64,000 bases of DNA from Kribbella jiaozuonensis (lineage in GTDB: Bacteria > Actinomycetota > Actinomycetes > Propionibacteriales > Kribbellaceae). Below the pieces are notes generated by a model. That model did no database searches, was not told the origin of the DNA, and worked only from the letters and a program-made list of their open reading frames with translations. Every line of letters starts with the position of its first letter. The first letter of the stretch is position 1. Position numbers and translations under genes: made by a program. This document shows positions 33,067 to 41,378 of this stretch, piece after piece. Where the stretch lies: assembly GCF_005233875.1 (NCBI RefSeq), contig NZ_SZPZ01000004.1, positions 1,178,001 to 1,242,000 of the forward strand, read 5' to 3'.

Positions 33067-33397
33067 ATCCGCAATGGCGGCGCTCTCTCCAGGTTTCTGG
33101 GGGTGGAGCGCGGCTTGGGCCACGTCGTGGCGCAAGGGCTCGTGAGCGGGCAGGTCCTGACGCAGATCGACCCACTGCGGTCGCACCATCCGAGGCGGTC
33201 GCGCCTCGAGAGGTTCCGCTCGCCTATCCCGGTGCGCCGCGGGGCGGGGCGGTCGAACGCGCGGCAGCGCCACGTCCGGCGATAGCCGGAAGGGATGCTC
33301 CGGGCGATAAGCCCGGGGGTGGGTGGGTGCGGCGCGGAGCACGGCGACGAAGGAGTCGCGCGTAGCACCGCGATGGGCCGACTCTCTCCTACCAAAG
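33067..33397. other. 331-bp gap with two adjacent hairpins
   Basis: No gene is supported here. Two short hairpins sit side by side: arms 33275-33280/33285-33290 (TCCGGC, GCCGGA, loop GATA) and 33300-33305/33311-33316 (CCGGGC, GCCCGG, loop GATAA). They share the GATA loop but lack a T run, so they may be decayed repeats, RNA structure or weak terminators for the immunity gene and the convergent GntR gene. Confidence 0.45.
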
Positions 33398-34114
33398 TCA
33401 GCGGGTGAGGTCTGCTGTGAATTGGTAGGCGTCGCCTCTGTAGTGGTTGGTGCCGGAGAGGAGGGGGGTGGTGTCTTGGGTGTAGGCGACTTCGGTGGCT
33501 ACCAGGATGGCTGCGGCGGGGGTGAGGTTGAGGAGGGTGGCCAGGGTTTCGGTGGCGTTTTGGGCTTGGACTGTGTAGCGGGAGTAGGCGAATTCGATGC
33601 CGTGGGTGGAGAAGAGTTCGTAGAGGGAGGCGTCGGTCAGGTCGGTGCCGGGTAGCCAAGGGGCTACGGCCAAGGGAATGACCAGGTCTTCGACGGTTAC
33701 GGGGCGGCCGTCCATGCCGCGGAGGCGGCGGATGGCGGTGACGGGGGCGGTGGGGGCGAGGTGGAGGCGGTGGGCCTCGTCGAGGGTGGCGGGGCGTTCT
33801 CGGTGGTCGAGGATTTCCGAGGTGGGGCGGAAGCCGAGTTCGTGGGCCATCTCGGTGAATGACTGGAGCCGGCTCGGGGGCTCGCGCAGTACAAGGTCGC
33901 GGACGTACCAGCCGCGTTGAGGTGATGGGGCGATGAGGCCGTCGTCGGAGGCGGCCTGGAAGCCGGCGCGGACGGTCATCCGGCTGAGCCCGGTCTCCAG
34001 AGCGAACTGACGTTCGCTCGGCAGGCGGCTGCCGCTGGGGTACTTCCCGCGGACGATCCCCTCGCGGATCCGTTTCTTGACGCGCTCAACGGCGGGCTCA
34101 GTCACGGCGGTCAC
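33398..34114 (-). CDS. GntR-family (HutC/UTRA) regulator of the sugar operon
   Basis: A 238-residue regulator. The winged helix (VERVKKRIREGIVRGKYPSG, LPSERQFALETGLSRMTVRA) covers residues 8-75; the UTRA ligand domain follows (LHLAPTAPVTAIRRLRGMDG, EDLVIPLAVAPWLPG, LYELFSTHGIEFAYSRYTVQ). I take GTG 34114; GTG 34105 is also open and neither has a good ribosome site, so a leaderless start is possible. A far longer frame upstream is antisense to the binding-protein gene. It is divergent from the ABC operon across 108 bp that hold ACTGG repeats. UTRA regulators usually sense phosphorylated sugars. Confidence 0.9.
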   Translation of the reverse strand: MTAVTEPAVERVKKRIREGIVRGKYPSGSRLPSERQFALETGLSRMTVRAGFQAASDDGLIAPSPQRGWYVRDLVLREPPSRLQSFTEMAHELGFRPTSEILDHRERPATLDEAHRLHLAPTAPVTAIRRLRGMDGRPVTVEDLVIPLAVAPWLPGTDLTDASLYELFSTHGIEFAYSRYTVQAQNATETLATLLNLTPAAAILVATEVAYTQDTTPLLSGTNHYRGDAYQFTADLTR

Positions 34115-34118
34115 TATA

Positions 34119-34179
34119 CCAGTTTCACGACCCAAGCCAGGCACAATCCCAAACTGGTTCACACTGGCATAACTGGTTT
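34119..34179. promoter_or_regulatory. ACTGG repeat cluster, candidate GntR operators
   Basis: Between the divergent regulator and sugar-binding protein genes, ACTGG occurs on the plus strand at 34153-34157, 34163-34167 and 34172-34176, about one helical turn apart, and inverted (CCAGT) at 34119-34123. The outer copies extend to AAACTGGTT and AACTGGTTT. ACTGGT half-sites are found in operators of amino-sugar regulators such as DasR. None is a full HutC consensus palindrome. Confidence 0.45.
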
Positions 34180-34222
34180 CAGCGTCGTAAGGTGGCCGGA
34201 AGTCACAGACGAAGGAGTCACG

Positions 34223-35563
34223 ATGGTCAGCAGGCGGAACGTGTTGAAGTCGGGGGCCGCGCTCGGACTGTTCACGCTGGCCGGATGCGCGCCGAAGGGT
34301 ACGAAAGCGAGCAGCGCACCGACCACACCCGCCAAGTCGATCGACGTCGCCAAAGCCGGCGCGGTGACGCTGACGATGCTCGACTTCTGGGGCGGCGATT
34401 CGGCCAGTTGGGTCGCCAGCGCGGTGAAGGGCTTCCAGGCGAAGTACCCGAACGTCACGATCAAGCGCACGTCGGTCGACTGGGGTCAACTGACGCAGAC
34501 GGCCAACCTGCGGTTGAAGGAGAAGAACCCGCCGGACATCATCACGGTCAACAACGGCTGGCAGTCGCTGGGCACGCTGTCGAAGGCGGGCCTGGTGCTC
34601 AACCTGGACGGGTACTCGAAGTCGTTCGGCTGGGACAAGTTCCCGAGCACGATCCTGCGCCAGACGCAGTTCACAACCGACGGCGCGGAGATGGGCAGCG
34701 GGTCGCTGTTCGCCACCCCCGTCGCCAGCTCGTCGCTGATCGGCCTCTACTACAACAAGACAGTCCTCGACAAAGCAGGCGTCAAGCCGCCGACCGATCT
34801 CGCATCCTTCGAAGACGCCTGTACGAAGGCCAAAGCCGCGGGCATCATCCCGATCGGCTACGGGTCGCAGGACAAGGGTTCGTCGACGGCGATTCTCCTT
34901 GCCCTGCAGGACCTTTTCGGCGATCAGAAGAAGATCAACGACTTCGTCTATTCGACCGGGTCGGTGAAGGCCGACGAGATCGGGATGTCCGAGGCGGCCG
35001 AGCATCTCAAGTCGTACCAGGACAAGAACTGGCTCACGCCCAACCATGCCGGCATCCAGTACGCCGACGCGATCGACGCGTTCCTCAAAGGCAAATCCGC
35101 CTTCCGCTTCGAGTACACGGGAACCCTTGCCTTCAAGGGAAATCAGAAGCAGGAGTACGGCTACGTCCAACTCCCCCAGGCCACCGGCGGAAAGGTCGTC
35201 GGTACGGGCGCCTCCACCGCCGTCGCGCTCGGATCCAAATGCGCGCACCCCGACGTCGCAGCTGCGTTCCTCGATTTCCTCGCCGGCCCGCAAACCGCGC
35301 AGTACGTCGTCGAAGCCGGTCTCCTGCCGTTGCTGAATGACGTCAAGGCGCCCGCGGACAACCCCGAGTTCGGCACCGAGATCACGGGCCAACGGTCGCT
35401 CGACAAGGACAACGGATACGTTCCGTACTTCGACTGGTCGACGCCCTCGATGCTCGACACGCTCGGCGGTCAGGTCCAACTGCTGCTGGCCGGCCGGAGT
35501 ACCCCGGCGGATCTGGTCAAGGCGGTGCAGGCCGACTACGACAAATTCCAGGCCGCCCGATGA
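34223..35563 (+). CDS. ABC sugar-binding lipoprotein with Tat signal
   Basis: A 446-residue extracellular solute-binding protein (family 1). GAAGGAG lies 6 nt before ATG 34223. The N-terminus SRRNVLKSGAALGLFTLAGC has a twin-arginine motif (RR at 4-5) and a lipobox with C22, so it is exported folded and anchored. The mature part has the family marks (VTLTMLDFWGGDSASWVASA, GFQAKYPNVTIKRTSV, PPDIITVNNGWQSLG, VLDKAGVKPPTDLASFEDAC). It is first of an operon with permeases, NagB-like, GH4 and kinase genes, so the ligand is likely an amino sugar or related glycoside. No ATPase gene is present; a shared MsiK-type ATPase is presumed. Confidence 0.93.
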   Translation: MVSRRNVLKSGAALGLFTLAGCAPKGTKASSAPTTPAKSIDVAKAGAVTLTMLDFWGGDSASWVASAVKGFQAKYPNVTIKRTSVDWGQLTQTANLRLKEKNPPDIITVNNGWQSLGTLSKAGLVLNLDGYSKSFGWDKFPSTILRQTQFTTDGAEMGSGSLFATPVASSSLIGLYYNKTVLDKAGVKPPTDLASFEDACTKAKAAGIIPIGYGSQDKGSSTAILLALQDLFGDQKKINDFVYSTGSVKADEIGMSEAAEHLKSYQDKNWLTPNHAGIQYADAIDAFLKGKSAFRFEYTGTLAFKGNQKQEYGYVQLPQATGGKVVGTGASTAVALGSKCAHPDVAAAFLDFLAGPQTAQYVVEAGLLPLLNDVKAPADNPEFGTEITGQRSLDKDNGYVPYFDWSTPSMLDTLGGQVQLLLAGRSTPADLVKAVQADYDKFQAAR

Positions 35564-36483
35564 GCGTTCTAGCGATCGGTCGCACCAAAACCAGAACCCG
35601 AACCGTCTCGCGGCAAGCCCGCAAACGGCGCTGGATGGGCCTGCTCTTCCTCTCCCCCGCGCTCCTGCTGTACGTCGTGATCGTGCTCGTGCCGCTGCTC
35701 CAAACGGTCAACTACTCGTTCTACAAATGGGACGGCGTCAGCGAACCGACGTGGGTCGGATTGCGCAACTACCTCGAATTCGGGCGCGACCCGAGGATGT
35801 ACGCCGCCTTCGGGCACGTCCTCGTCCTGATCCTCATGTTCGGCCTGATCCCGCTCGGTCTCGGCCTGATCAGCGCCGCGCTCCTCAGCCGAGCGAAGAT
35901 CCGCGGCGAAGGCATCTACCGCTGGTTCCTGTTCCTGCCGCAGGTGCTGACGAGCGTCGTCGTCGCAATCATCTGGAAGCGCATCTACGCGCCGGACGGC
36001 CCGCTGAACAGCATCTTGCGCGGCGTCGGTCTCGGACACCTCACCCGCAACTGGCTCGGCGACTTCACCTGGGCGCTGCCGTCGCTCGGCATGATCGGAG
36101 TCTGGGGCGGGTTCGGCTTCACCATGGTGCTGTTCCTGGCCGGCATTCTCGCGATTCCGGACGAGTTGTACGAGGCCGCGCGACTGGACGGATCGACACG
36201 GTGGCAGGAGTTCTGGCTGATCACGCTGCCCAGCCTGCGCGGGCAAATGGCAATCGCCCTCACCTTGACCATCACCGGCGCGCTCAGGACCTTCGACATG
36301 GTCTACATCACCACCCAGGGCGGACCCGGGACAGCGACGACAACCCCGGCGCTTCTCCTTTACCAGTTGGCATTCGTCAATCCCGATGTCGGTAGGGCCT
36401 CCGCGACCGGCGTCGTACTGGCTGTGTTGTGTCTCGCGATCGCGGTCGGCATTACGAGGATCATGGAGAACAAAGACCGATGA
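35560..36483 (+). CDS. ABC sugar permease (MalF/UgpA type)
   Basis: A 307-residue inner-membrane permease with six helices after a basic N-terminus (GRTKTRTRTVSRQARKRR). The EAA loop that contacts the ATPase is EAARLDGSTRWQEFWLITLP, near residue 205. It overlaps the binding-protein gene and the next permease gene by 4 bp each, typical of a tightly coupled importer operon. Confidence 0.94.
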   Translation: MSVLAIGRTKTRTRTVSRQARKRRWMGLLFLSPALLLYVVIVLVPLLQTVNYSFYKWDGVSEPTWVGLRNYLEFGRDPRMYAAFGHVLVLILMFGLIPLGLGLISAALLSRAKIRGEGIYRWFLFLPQVLTSVVVAIIWKRIYAPDGPLNSILRGVGLGHLTRNWLGDFTWALPSLGMIGVWGGFGFTMVLFLAGILAIPDELYEAARLDGSTRWQEFWLITLPSLRGQMAIALTLTITGALRTFDMVYITTQGGPGTATTTPALLLYQLAFVNPDVGRASATGVVLAVLCLAIAVGITRIMENKDR

Positions 36484-37292
36484 TCTCCAGATTCGAACGC
36501 GTCTCGAACTACGTCATCGTGATCGCGCTGACGGTCGGTGTACTGTTCCCGGTCGCGTGGTTCGTCCTCACCTCACTCAGCCCGAACACCTCGGGCGCAC
36601 TCGATTTCTCCAACATCGCGTGGAGCAACTTCAGTGCGGCCTGGCACGACGGCAATCTGGCGCACTCGATGTACGCGTCCCTGGTCATTACGGTGTCCGC
36701 CGTCGTCGGGCAAACCGTGCTGGCGATCCTTTCCGGGTACGCGTTCGGCGTCCTCGGCGTCGTTGGCGAACGCTTCCTCTTCCCGGTCATCCTGCTGGGA
36801 ATGATGGTCTCGACCGAAGTGATCGTCATCCCGCTGTACTACGAATTCCAGAGCATCGGCCTGACCAACTCCTGGCTGGGGCTCGTCATCATTCAACTCG
36901 GAATGGGCGTGCCGTTCGGGACGTACTGGATGCGAGCGACGTTCAGATCACTCCCCCGTTCGGTGATGGATTCCGCTGCCGTCGACGGTGCTGGAGTCTG
37001 GAGCACCTTGTGGCGCATTCTCGTCCCGATGGCGCGCCCCGCCGTACTCACGCTGGTCCTGCTGTCGTTCATGTGGACCTGGAACGACTTCTTCCTTTCC
37101 CTTATTTTCCTGGGCGATCCGGACAAGCAGACCGCGACCGTTGCCCTGGGCGCCTTCCAGGGACGGCATGTACTGCAGGTCAATCTGATGGCGGCCGGAT
37201 CGCTGATCGTGTCGCTGCCGGTCGTGGCGCTCTACCTGTTCTTCCAGCGTGAATTCATCAGCGGCGTCATGGCCGGCGCGGTCAAGGAGTGA
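36480..37292 (+). CDS. ABC sugar permease (MalG/UgpE type)
   Basis: A 270-residue second permease. Six helices; the EAA-like loop is MDSAAVDGAGVWSTLWRILV near residue 160, and the FMWTWNDFFLSLIFL segment near 200 is the MalG mark. ATG 36480 overlaps the preceding stop (ATGA). It forms the membrane channel together with 35560-36483. Confidence 0.94.
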   Translation: MISRFERVSNYVIVIALTVGVLFPVAWFVLTSLSPNTSGALDFSNIAWSNFSAAWHDGNLAHSMYASLVITVSAVVGQTVLAILSGYAFGVLGVVGERFLFPVILLGMMVSTEVIVIPLYYEFQSIGLTNSWLGLVIIQLGMGVPFGTYWMRATFRSLPRSVMDSAAVDGAGVWSTLWRILVPMARPAVLTLVLLSFMWTWNDFFLSLIFLGDPDKQTATVALGAFQGRHVLQVNLMAAGSLIVSLPVVALYLFFQREFISGVMAGAVKE

Positions 37293-37293
37293 C

Positions 37294-38052
37294 GTGACAA
37301 CGCCTATCACTGTGGTACCCGACGCTGCCCGGCTCGGCGAGGCCGTAGCGCAACGGATTCTCGAGCAACTGACGACAGGCAGCGCCATCGTCGGCTTCCC
37401 CGCCGGCCGCAGCGCCACTCCCGTCGCAGCTGCCCTCAAAGAATCCGGAGCCAGCCTGGACGGCCTTCAGATCGTGATGATGGACGAGTACGTCACCAGG
37501 CAGGGCAGCCGCTGGGAGCTGCTGGACCCGCACGCGCCGCACAGCTGCATCGGCTGGGCCGAACGGAACCTGCTTGGCCCCCTCGGCCTTGGTCCGACCA
37601 GTCTCCTCACCCCGGACCCCAACGAGCCCGAAGCATTCAAGCAGGAGATCCTCGACCGCGGCGGCATCGACCTGTTTCTCCTGGCCAGTGGCCAAGGTGA
37701 CGGTCACGTCGCCCTCAACGGCCCCGGTACGCCGCGCCACGCGCCCACCCGGGTCGTCGAGCTACCCGAGTCGACCCGCCGCGACAACGTGTCCACTTTT
37801 CCCAATCTGCAGTCCCCCGCCGAGGTTCCGTCGTACGGCGTCACGATCGGTACTGCGGAACTCGTCGAGCTCTCGCACTCCGCGGTGATGCTGCTGTGGG
37901 GCGAGAACAAGGCGTACGCCTTCGACCGCATCACTCAGGCCGACCAGTACGACCCGTTGTGGCCGGCAACCATCGTGCACGACTGCCGCAACGCCTTCAT
38001 CTACGCGGACGAAGAAGCCGCACAAAAGTCAGAACGAGAAGGAGTCTCCTAG
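37294..38052 (+). CDS. NagB-like glucosamine-6-phosphate isomerase/deaminase-family protein
   Basis: A 252-residue sugar-phosphate isomerase-fold protein. GTG 37294 follows AAGGAG. It has IVGFPAGRSATPV (phosphate loop), VMMDEYV with the D64-E65 pair, and ASGQGDGHVALNGPG with D136 and H138, the positions of the NagB catalytic Asp-His. The phosphate loop and the LNGPG end differ from the usual LATGSTP and FNEPG of true NagB, so it may act on a related phosphosugar. It lies 1 bp after the permease and 2 bp before the GH4 gene. Confidence 0.88.
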   Translation: MTTPITVVPDAARLGEAVAQRILEQLTTGSAIVGFPAGRSATPVAAALKESGASLDGLQIVMMDEYVTRQGSRWELLDPHAPHSCIGWAERNLLGPLGLGPTSLLTPDPNEPEAFKQEILDRGGIDLFLLASGQGDGHVALNGPGTPRHAPTRVVELPESTRRDNVSTFPNLQSPAEVPSYGVTIGTAELVELSHSAVMLLWGENKAYAFDRITQADQYDPLWPATIVHDCRNAFIYADEEAAQKSEREGVS

Positions 38053-38054
38053 AC

Positions 38055-39356
38055 ATGGCTCGAATCAAGATGGCCTATATCGGCGGCGGATCGTCCCGAG
38101 CGGCCGGCACCATGGCGTCGTTCTTGTGGCACGGGCCGGAGTTCGCGGGCTCGGAAGTCGTGCTGATCGACAAGGACCCGGAGCGGCTGGAGATCGTCCG
38201 CCGGATCGCGGAGAAGCTCGCGGCCCAGGGCGGCGACGGCATCACGGTCACCGCGACGACGGACCAGCGTGCTGGTCTGACCGACGTCGACGCCGTACTG
38301 ACGAGCTTCCGGCCCGGCAACTTCGACGCGCGGGCGCTGGACGAGCGCATCCCGATCAAGCACGGTGTGATCGGGCAGGAGACGCAGGGCCCTGGCGGGT
38401 TCTTCATGGCCCTGCGCTCGATCAACGACATGCGCGGCATCACCGACGACCTGCAGGCGGTCGCGCCGAACGCGGTGATCTTCAACTACACCAACCCGGT
38501 CAACATCGTGTCGCAGGCGGTCTCGAGCTACACCTCGGTCCCGATCTACTCGATGTGCGAGGGGCCGCTCGTGTTCCCGCCCGTCGTACTGCGGGCCGCC
38601 GGCCTCGACCCCGAGCGGGCCAAGGTCACGATGGCCGGCGTGAACCACAACTGCTGGAGCTACGAGCATCTGTACGACGGCAAGGACGTCATGCCGCTGC
38701 TCGAGGCCGCGTGGGAAGAGCGCAAGGACGACCCGACGCTCGACGACAACTCCAAGCGCGCGTTGCATCTGGCTGTGGTCATGCAGTCGATCCCGTCCGA
38801 CTACTTCAACTACTACTACTTCCGGAACGAGGTGTTCCGAGCGCAGCAGGCCGCGCCGCGGACCCGGTCGGAAGTGATCATGAACGAGGTTCCTGGGTAC
38901 TGGGAGCACTACCGCGAGCAGGCCGAGGCCAGCCACCCCGAGCTCGATCCGGCCCGGTCGCGCGGCGGGATCCACGAGCTGGAGTTGGCGATCGACGTGA
39001 TGAGTGCCTACTACAACGACACGGGTGCGCGCCTGCCCGTCAACCTGCCGAACGCGGACGGCGCGCTGCCCGGTTTCGATGCGGAGACTGTCGTCGAGGT
39101 GTACTGCAACGTGAACCGCAAGGGTTGCCACATCGAGCCGCAACAAGCTTTGCCGCTTGCCGTTCGGGGCATCACGCGGCAGCTCGCCGACTACCAGATG
39201 CTCGCGGCGAAGGCTGCCTGGGAGGGCAACCGCGCCGACGCGATCCGGGCGCTGATCGCGAATCCGCTCGTGCCCGACCTGGCGATCGCTGAGCCGTTGT
39301 ACGACGAGATGGCCGCCGCGCACTCGGCGTACCTGCCGGAGAGACTCCTGCGGTGA
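38055..39356 (+). CDS. Glycoside hydrolase family 4 protein (6-phospho-glycosidase type)
   Basis: A 433-residue GH4 enzyme. The NAD loop is MAYIGGGSSRAAG (residues 6-18), with VVLIDKDPERLEIVRRIAEK after it. Motifs for NAD/metal handling are NYTNPVNIVSQA, SMCEGPLVF (metal-ligand Cys) and AGVNHNCWSYEH (metal-ligand His). GH4 enzymes cut alpha- or beta-glycosides by an NAD- and Mn-dependent oxidation-elimination path, many on 6-phosphosugars. Here import is by ABC transporter, so the substrate may be unphosphorylated or phosphorylated by the downstream kinase. GTGA overlap with that kinase gene. Confidence 0.92.
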   Translation: MARIKMAYIGGGSSRAAGTMASFLWHGPEFAGSEVVLIDKDPERLEIVRRIAEKLAAQGGDGITVTATTDQRAGLTDVDAVLTSFRPGNFDARALDERIPIKHGVIGQETQGPGGFFMALRSINDMRGITDDLQAVAPNAVIFNYTNPVNIVSQAVSSYTSVPIYSMCEGPLVFPPVVLRAAGLDPERAKVTMAGVNHNCWSYEHLYDGKDVMPLLEAAWEERKDDPTLDDNSKRALHLAVVMQSIPSDYFNYYYFRNEVFRAQQAAPRTRSEVIMNEVPGYWEHYREQAEASHPELDPARSRGGIHELELAIDVMSAYYNDTGARLPVNLPNADGALPGFDAETVVEVYCNVNRKGCHIEPQQALPLAVRGITRQLADYQMLAAKAAWEGNRADAIRALIANPLVPDLAIAEPLYDEMAAAHSAYLPERLLR

Positions 39357-40300
39357 GAGACGTTTTCCTCGCCGTCGACGCCGGGAACACCAAGACCTGG
39401 GCTGGTCTGACCACCGCTGATGGCGACCTGCTCGGCCTTGCTCGTGGCGGTGTCGGCGACATCTACGCGCCGGCGGGGCCGGAGGCGGCCAGGTCGGTCG
39501 TCCTCGGCCTCGTCGACGAGGTGCTCGAGACTGCAGACCTCAGGCCGTCCGACGTCAAGCACGCAGCGTTCCGGTTGGCGGGCGTGGACTGGCCGGCCGA
39601 TGAGCAGTTCTGGGCTGCGGCCCTGCAGCCGCTCTTCAAGCAGCTCAGCATCAAGAACGACGGTTTCGCGCTCATCCGGTGCGGTCGGCTCGACGGGCAG
39701 GGCATTTCGGTCGTGCTGGGTACGGGCGCAGCGCTCGCGGGACGAGGGCCGGCGAAGGAATGGGCGCTGTCGTGGTGGCTGCAGCATCCGCTCGGCGCCG
39801 CGGGTCTGGTGAGCGAGGCGTTGCGGGCGGTGTATCTGGCTGAGCTCGGGATGGGTGAGTCGACGAAGCTCGCCGCCGTACTCCCGCCGTTGGTCGGTGC
39901 GTCCACGCCGGAGGAGATGCTCGAGCTCACGACGGCGCGCGGCAACGCGTTCAACTTCGCGGCTCAGGCGGCGCATGCTCCCGCCGTACTTGCGCTCATC
40001 GACGACGACCCGGTGGTGGCCGGGCTGGTCGATACGCAGGCGGAGCGGCTCACGGAGTACATCGGCAGTCTCGCGCGGACCTGTGGACTGGTCAGACCAG
40101 TGACCGTAGTAGTCGGAGGTGGCCTGGTACCGGAACCGGAGGCGCCGATGTTCGCCGCGCTTCGCCGTCGGTGTGAGGGTGTTGAGCTTCGGCACGCCCA
40201 GGCGCCGGCGCTCGTCGGGGCGTTGCTCGATGCGATCGCCGAAGGTGGCGCGACGCCGACCGAAATGGTCCGCGCCAGGCTGACTCAGAAGCTCAGCTGA
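39353..40300 (+). CDS. BadF/BadG/BcrA/BcrD-type ATPase, N-acetylglucosamine kinase-like
   Basis: A 315-residue actin-fold ATPase. The phosphate-1 loop is LAVDAGNTKTWAGLTTADGD (residues 6-25), phosphate-2 is SVVLGTGAALAGRG near 120, and the adenosine motif is VTVVVGGGLVPEPEAPMF near 265. Length and motifs fit the GlcNAc kinase branch of the family rather than the radical-activating branch, which carries Fe-S cysteines not seen here. It is the last gene of the operon and would phosphorylate the imported amino sugar. Confidence 0.9.
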   Translation: MRDVFLAVDAGNTKTWAGLTTADGDLLGLARGGVGDIYAPAGPEAARSVVLGLVDEVLETADLRPSDVKHAAFRLAGVDWPADEQFWAAALQPLFKQLSIKNDGFALIRCGRLDGQGISVVLGTGAALAGRGPAKEWALSWWLQHPLGAAGLVSEALRAVYLAELGMGESTKLAAVLPPLVGASTPEEMLELTTARGNAFNFAAQAAHAPAVLALIDDDPVVAGLVDTQAERLTEYIGSLARTCGLVRPVTVVVGGGLVPEPEAPMFAALRRRCEGVELRHAQAPALVGALLDAIAEGGATPTEMVRARLTQKLS

Positions 40301-40358
40301 TGGGACTGTCCTGATTCTTTTGTTGGAAGAGTTGGCCGCGGCGAGCAAGGGTGGGGGT

Positions 40359-41333
40359 ATGGACTTCACTCATCTTGGGCGTACTGGGTTGTCGGTTAGT
40401 CGGATCGTGCTGGGGACGATGAACTTCGGTCCTCACACCGAGGTGGGGGACGCGCACGCGATCATGGACGCGGCGCATGACAAGGGCATCAACTTCTTCG
40501 ATACCGCGAACGGGTACGGGCGGGCCATCTACCCGGGGCGGACCGAGGAGATCATCGGCGAGTGGTTCGCCAAGGACCCGGCGAACCGGCACAAGACCGT
40601 GCTGGCGACCAAGGTGTACGGCGACATGGGCGACGGCTGGCCGAACGAGGGCAAGCTGTCCGCGCTCAACATCCGCCGCGCACTCGACGCGTCGCTGAAG
40701 CGGCTGCAGACGGACTACATCGACCTGTACCAGTTCCACCACGTCGACCGCGCGACGCCGTGGGACGAGATCTGGCAGGCGATCGAGGTCGCGATCCAGC
40801 AGGGCAAGATCCTCTACGCCGGCTCCAGCAACTTCGCCGGCTGGCACATCGCGCAGGCGCAGGAGGCGGCCGCGCGCCGCAACTACATCGGCCTGGTCAG
40901 CGAGCAGTCGATCTACAACCTGCTCGTCCGCGACGTCGAGCGCGAGGTCCTGCCGGCCGCGCAGTACTACGGCCTCGGCGTGATCCCGTGGTCGCCGCTG
41001 CAGGGCGGTCTGCTCGGTGGCGTCGTACGCAAGGAGAACGAGGGCGTCCGCCGGCTCGAGGGCCGGGCCAAGGAGACGCTCGAGCGTCTGCGTCCGCAGA
41101 TCGAGCAGTACGAAGCGTTCGCGGACGAGCTCGGCCACGAGCCCGGTGAGGTCGCCCTCGCCTGGCTCCTCCACCAGCCCGCCGTCACCGGCCCGATCGT
41201 CGGCCCGCGCACGATGGAGCAGCTCGAGTCCGCCGTACGCGCAGTAGACATCAAGCTCGACGAGAAGGCCCTGAACCGCCTCGACGAAATCTTCCCCGGC
41301 TACAAGACCTCCCCCGAGGACTACGCCTGGTAA
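40359..41333 (+). CDS. Aldo/keto reductase
   Basis: A 324-residue NADPH-dependent reductase. The catalytic tetrad is D48 (FFDTANGYG), Y53, K85 (LATKV) and H127/H128 (YQFHHVD). C-terminal LLHQPAVTGPIVGPRTMEQL is the cofactor-binding end. GTGGGGGT lies just before ATG 40359. The 58-bp gap after the kinase gene could allow read-through, but it probably has its own promoter. Followed by a strong terminator. Confidence 0.93.
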   Translation: MDFTHLGRTGLSVSRIVLGTMNFGPHTEVGDAHAIMDAAHDKGINFFDTANGYGRAIYPGRTEEIIGEWFAKDPANRHKTVLATKVYGDMGDGWPNEGKLSALNIRRALDASLKRLQTDYIDLYQFHHVDRATPWDEIWQAIEVAIQQGKILYAGSSNFAGWHIAQAQEAAARRNYIGLVSEQSIYNLLVRDVEREVLPAAQYYGLGVIPWSPLQGGLLGGVVRKENEGVRRLEGRAKETLERLRPQIEQYEAFADELGHEPGEVALAWLLHQPAVTGPIVGPRTMEQLESAVRAVDIKLDEKALNRLDEIFPGYKTSPEDYAW

Positions 41334-41341
41334 GACCCGTC

Positions 41342-41378
41342 AAAACAGCCGGCCGCCCCATCAGCGGCCGGCTGTTTT
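41342..41378. terminator. Strong bidirectional rho-independent terminator
   Basis: Perfect 15-bp arms 41342-41356 and 41364-41378 with a 7-nt loop, a GC-rich stem flanked by AAAA on the left and TTTT on the right. It serves the aldo/keto reductase on the plus strand and the LysR gene on the minus strand, whose stop codon lies at its edge. Confidence 0.9.

Noticed and set aside
33103..33285. 60-codon plus frame after the immunity gene
   Set aside because: Arg/Ser-rich, no ribosome site, overlaps one of the hairpins.
34115..35479. Upstream extension of the GntR regulator frame
   Set aside because: The extra 455 codons are antisense to the Tat sugar-binding protein gene, which has clear motifs and a ribosome site.
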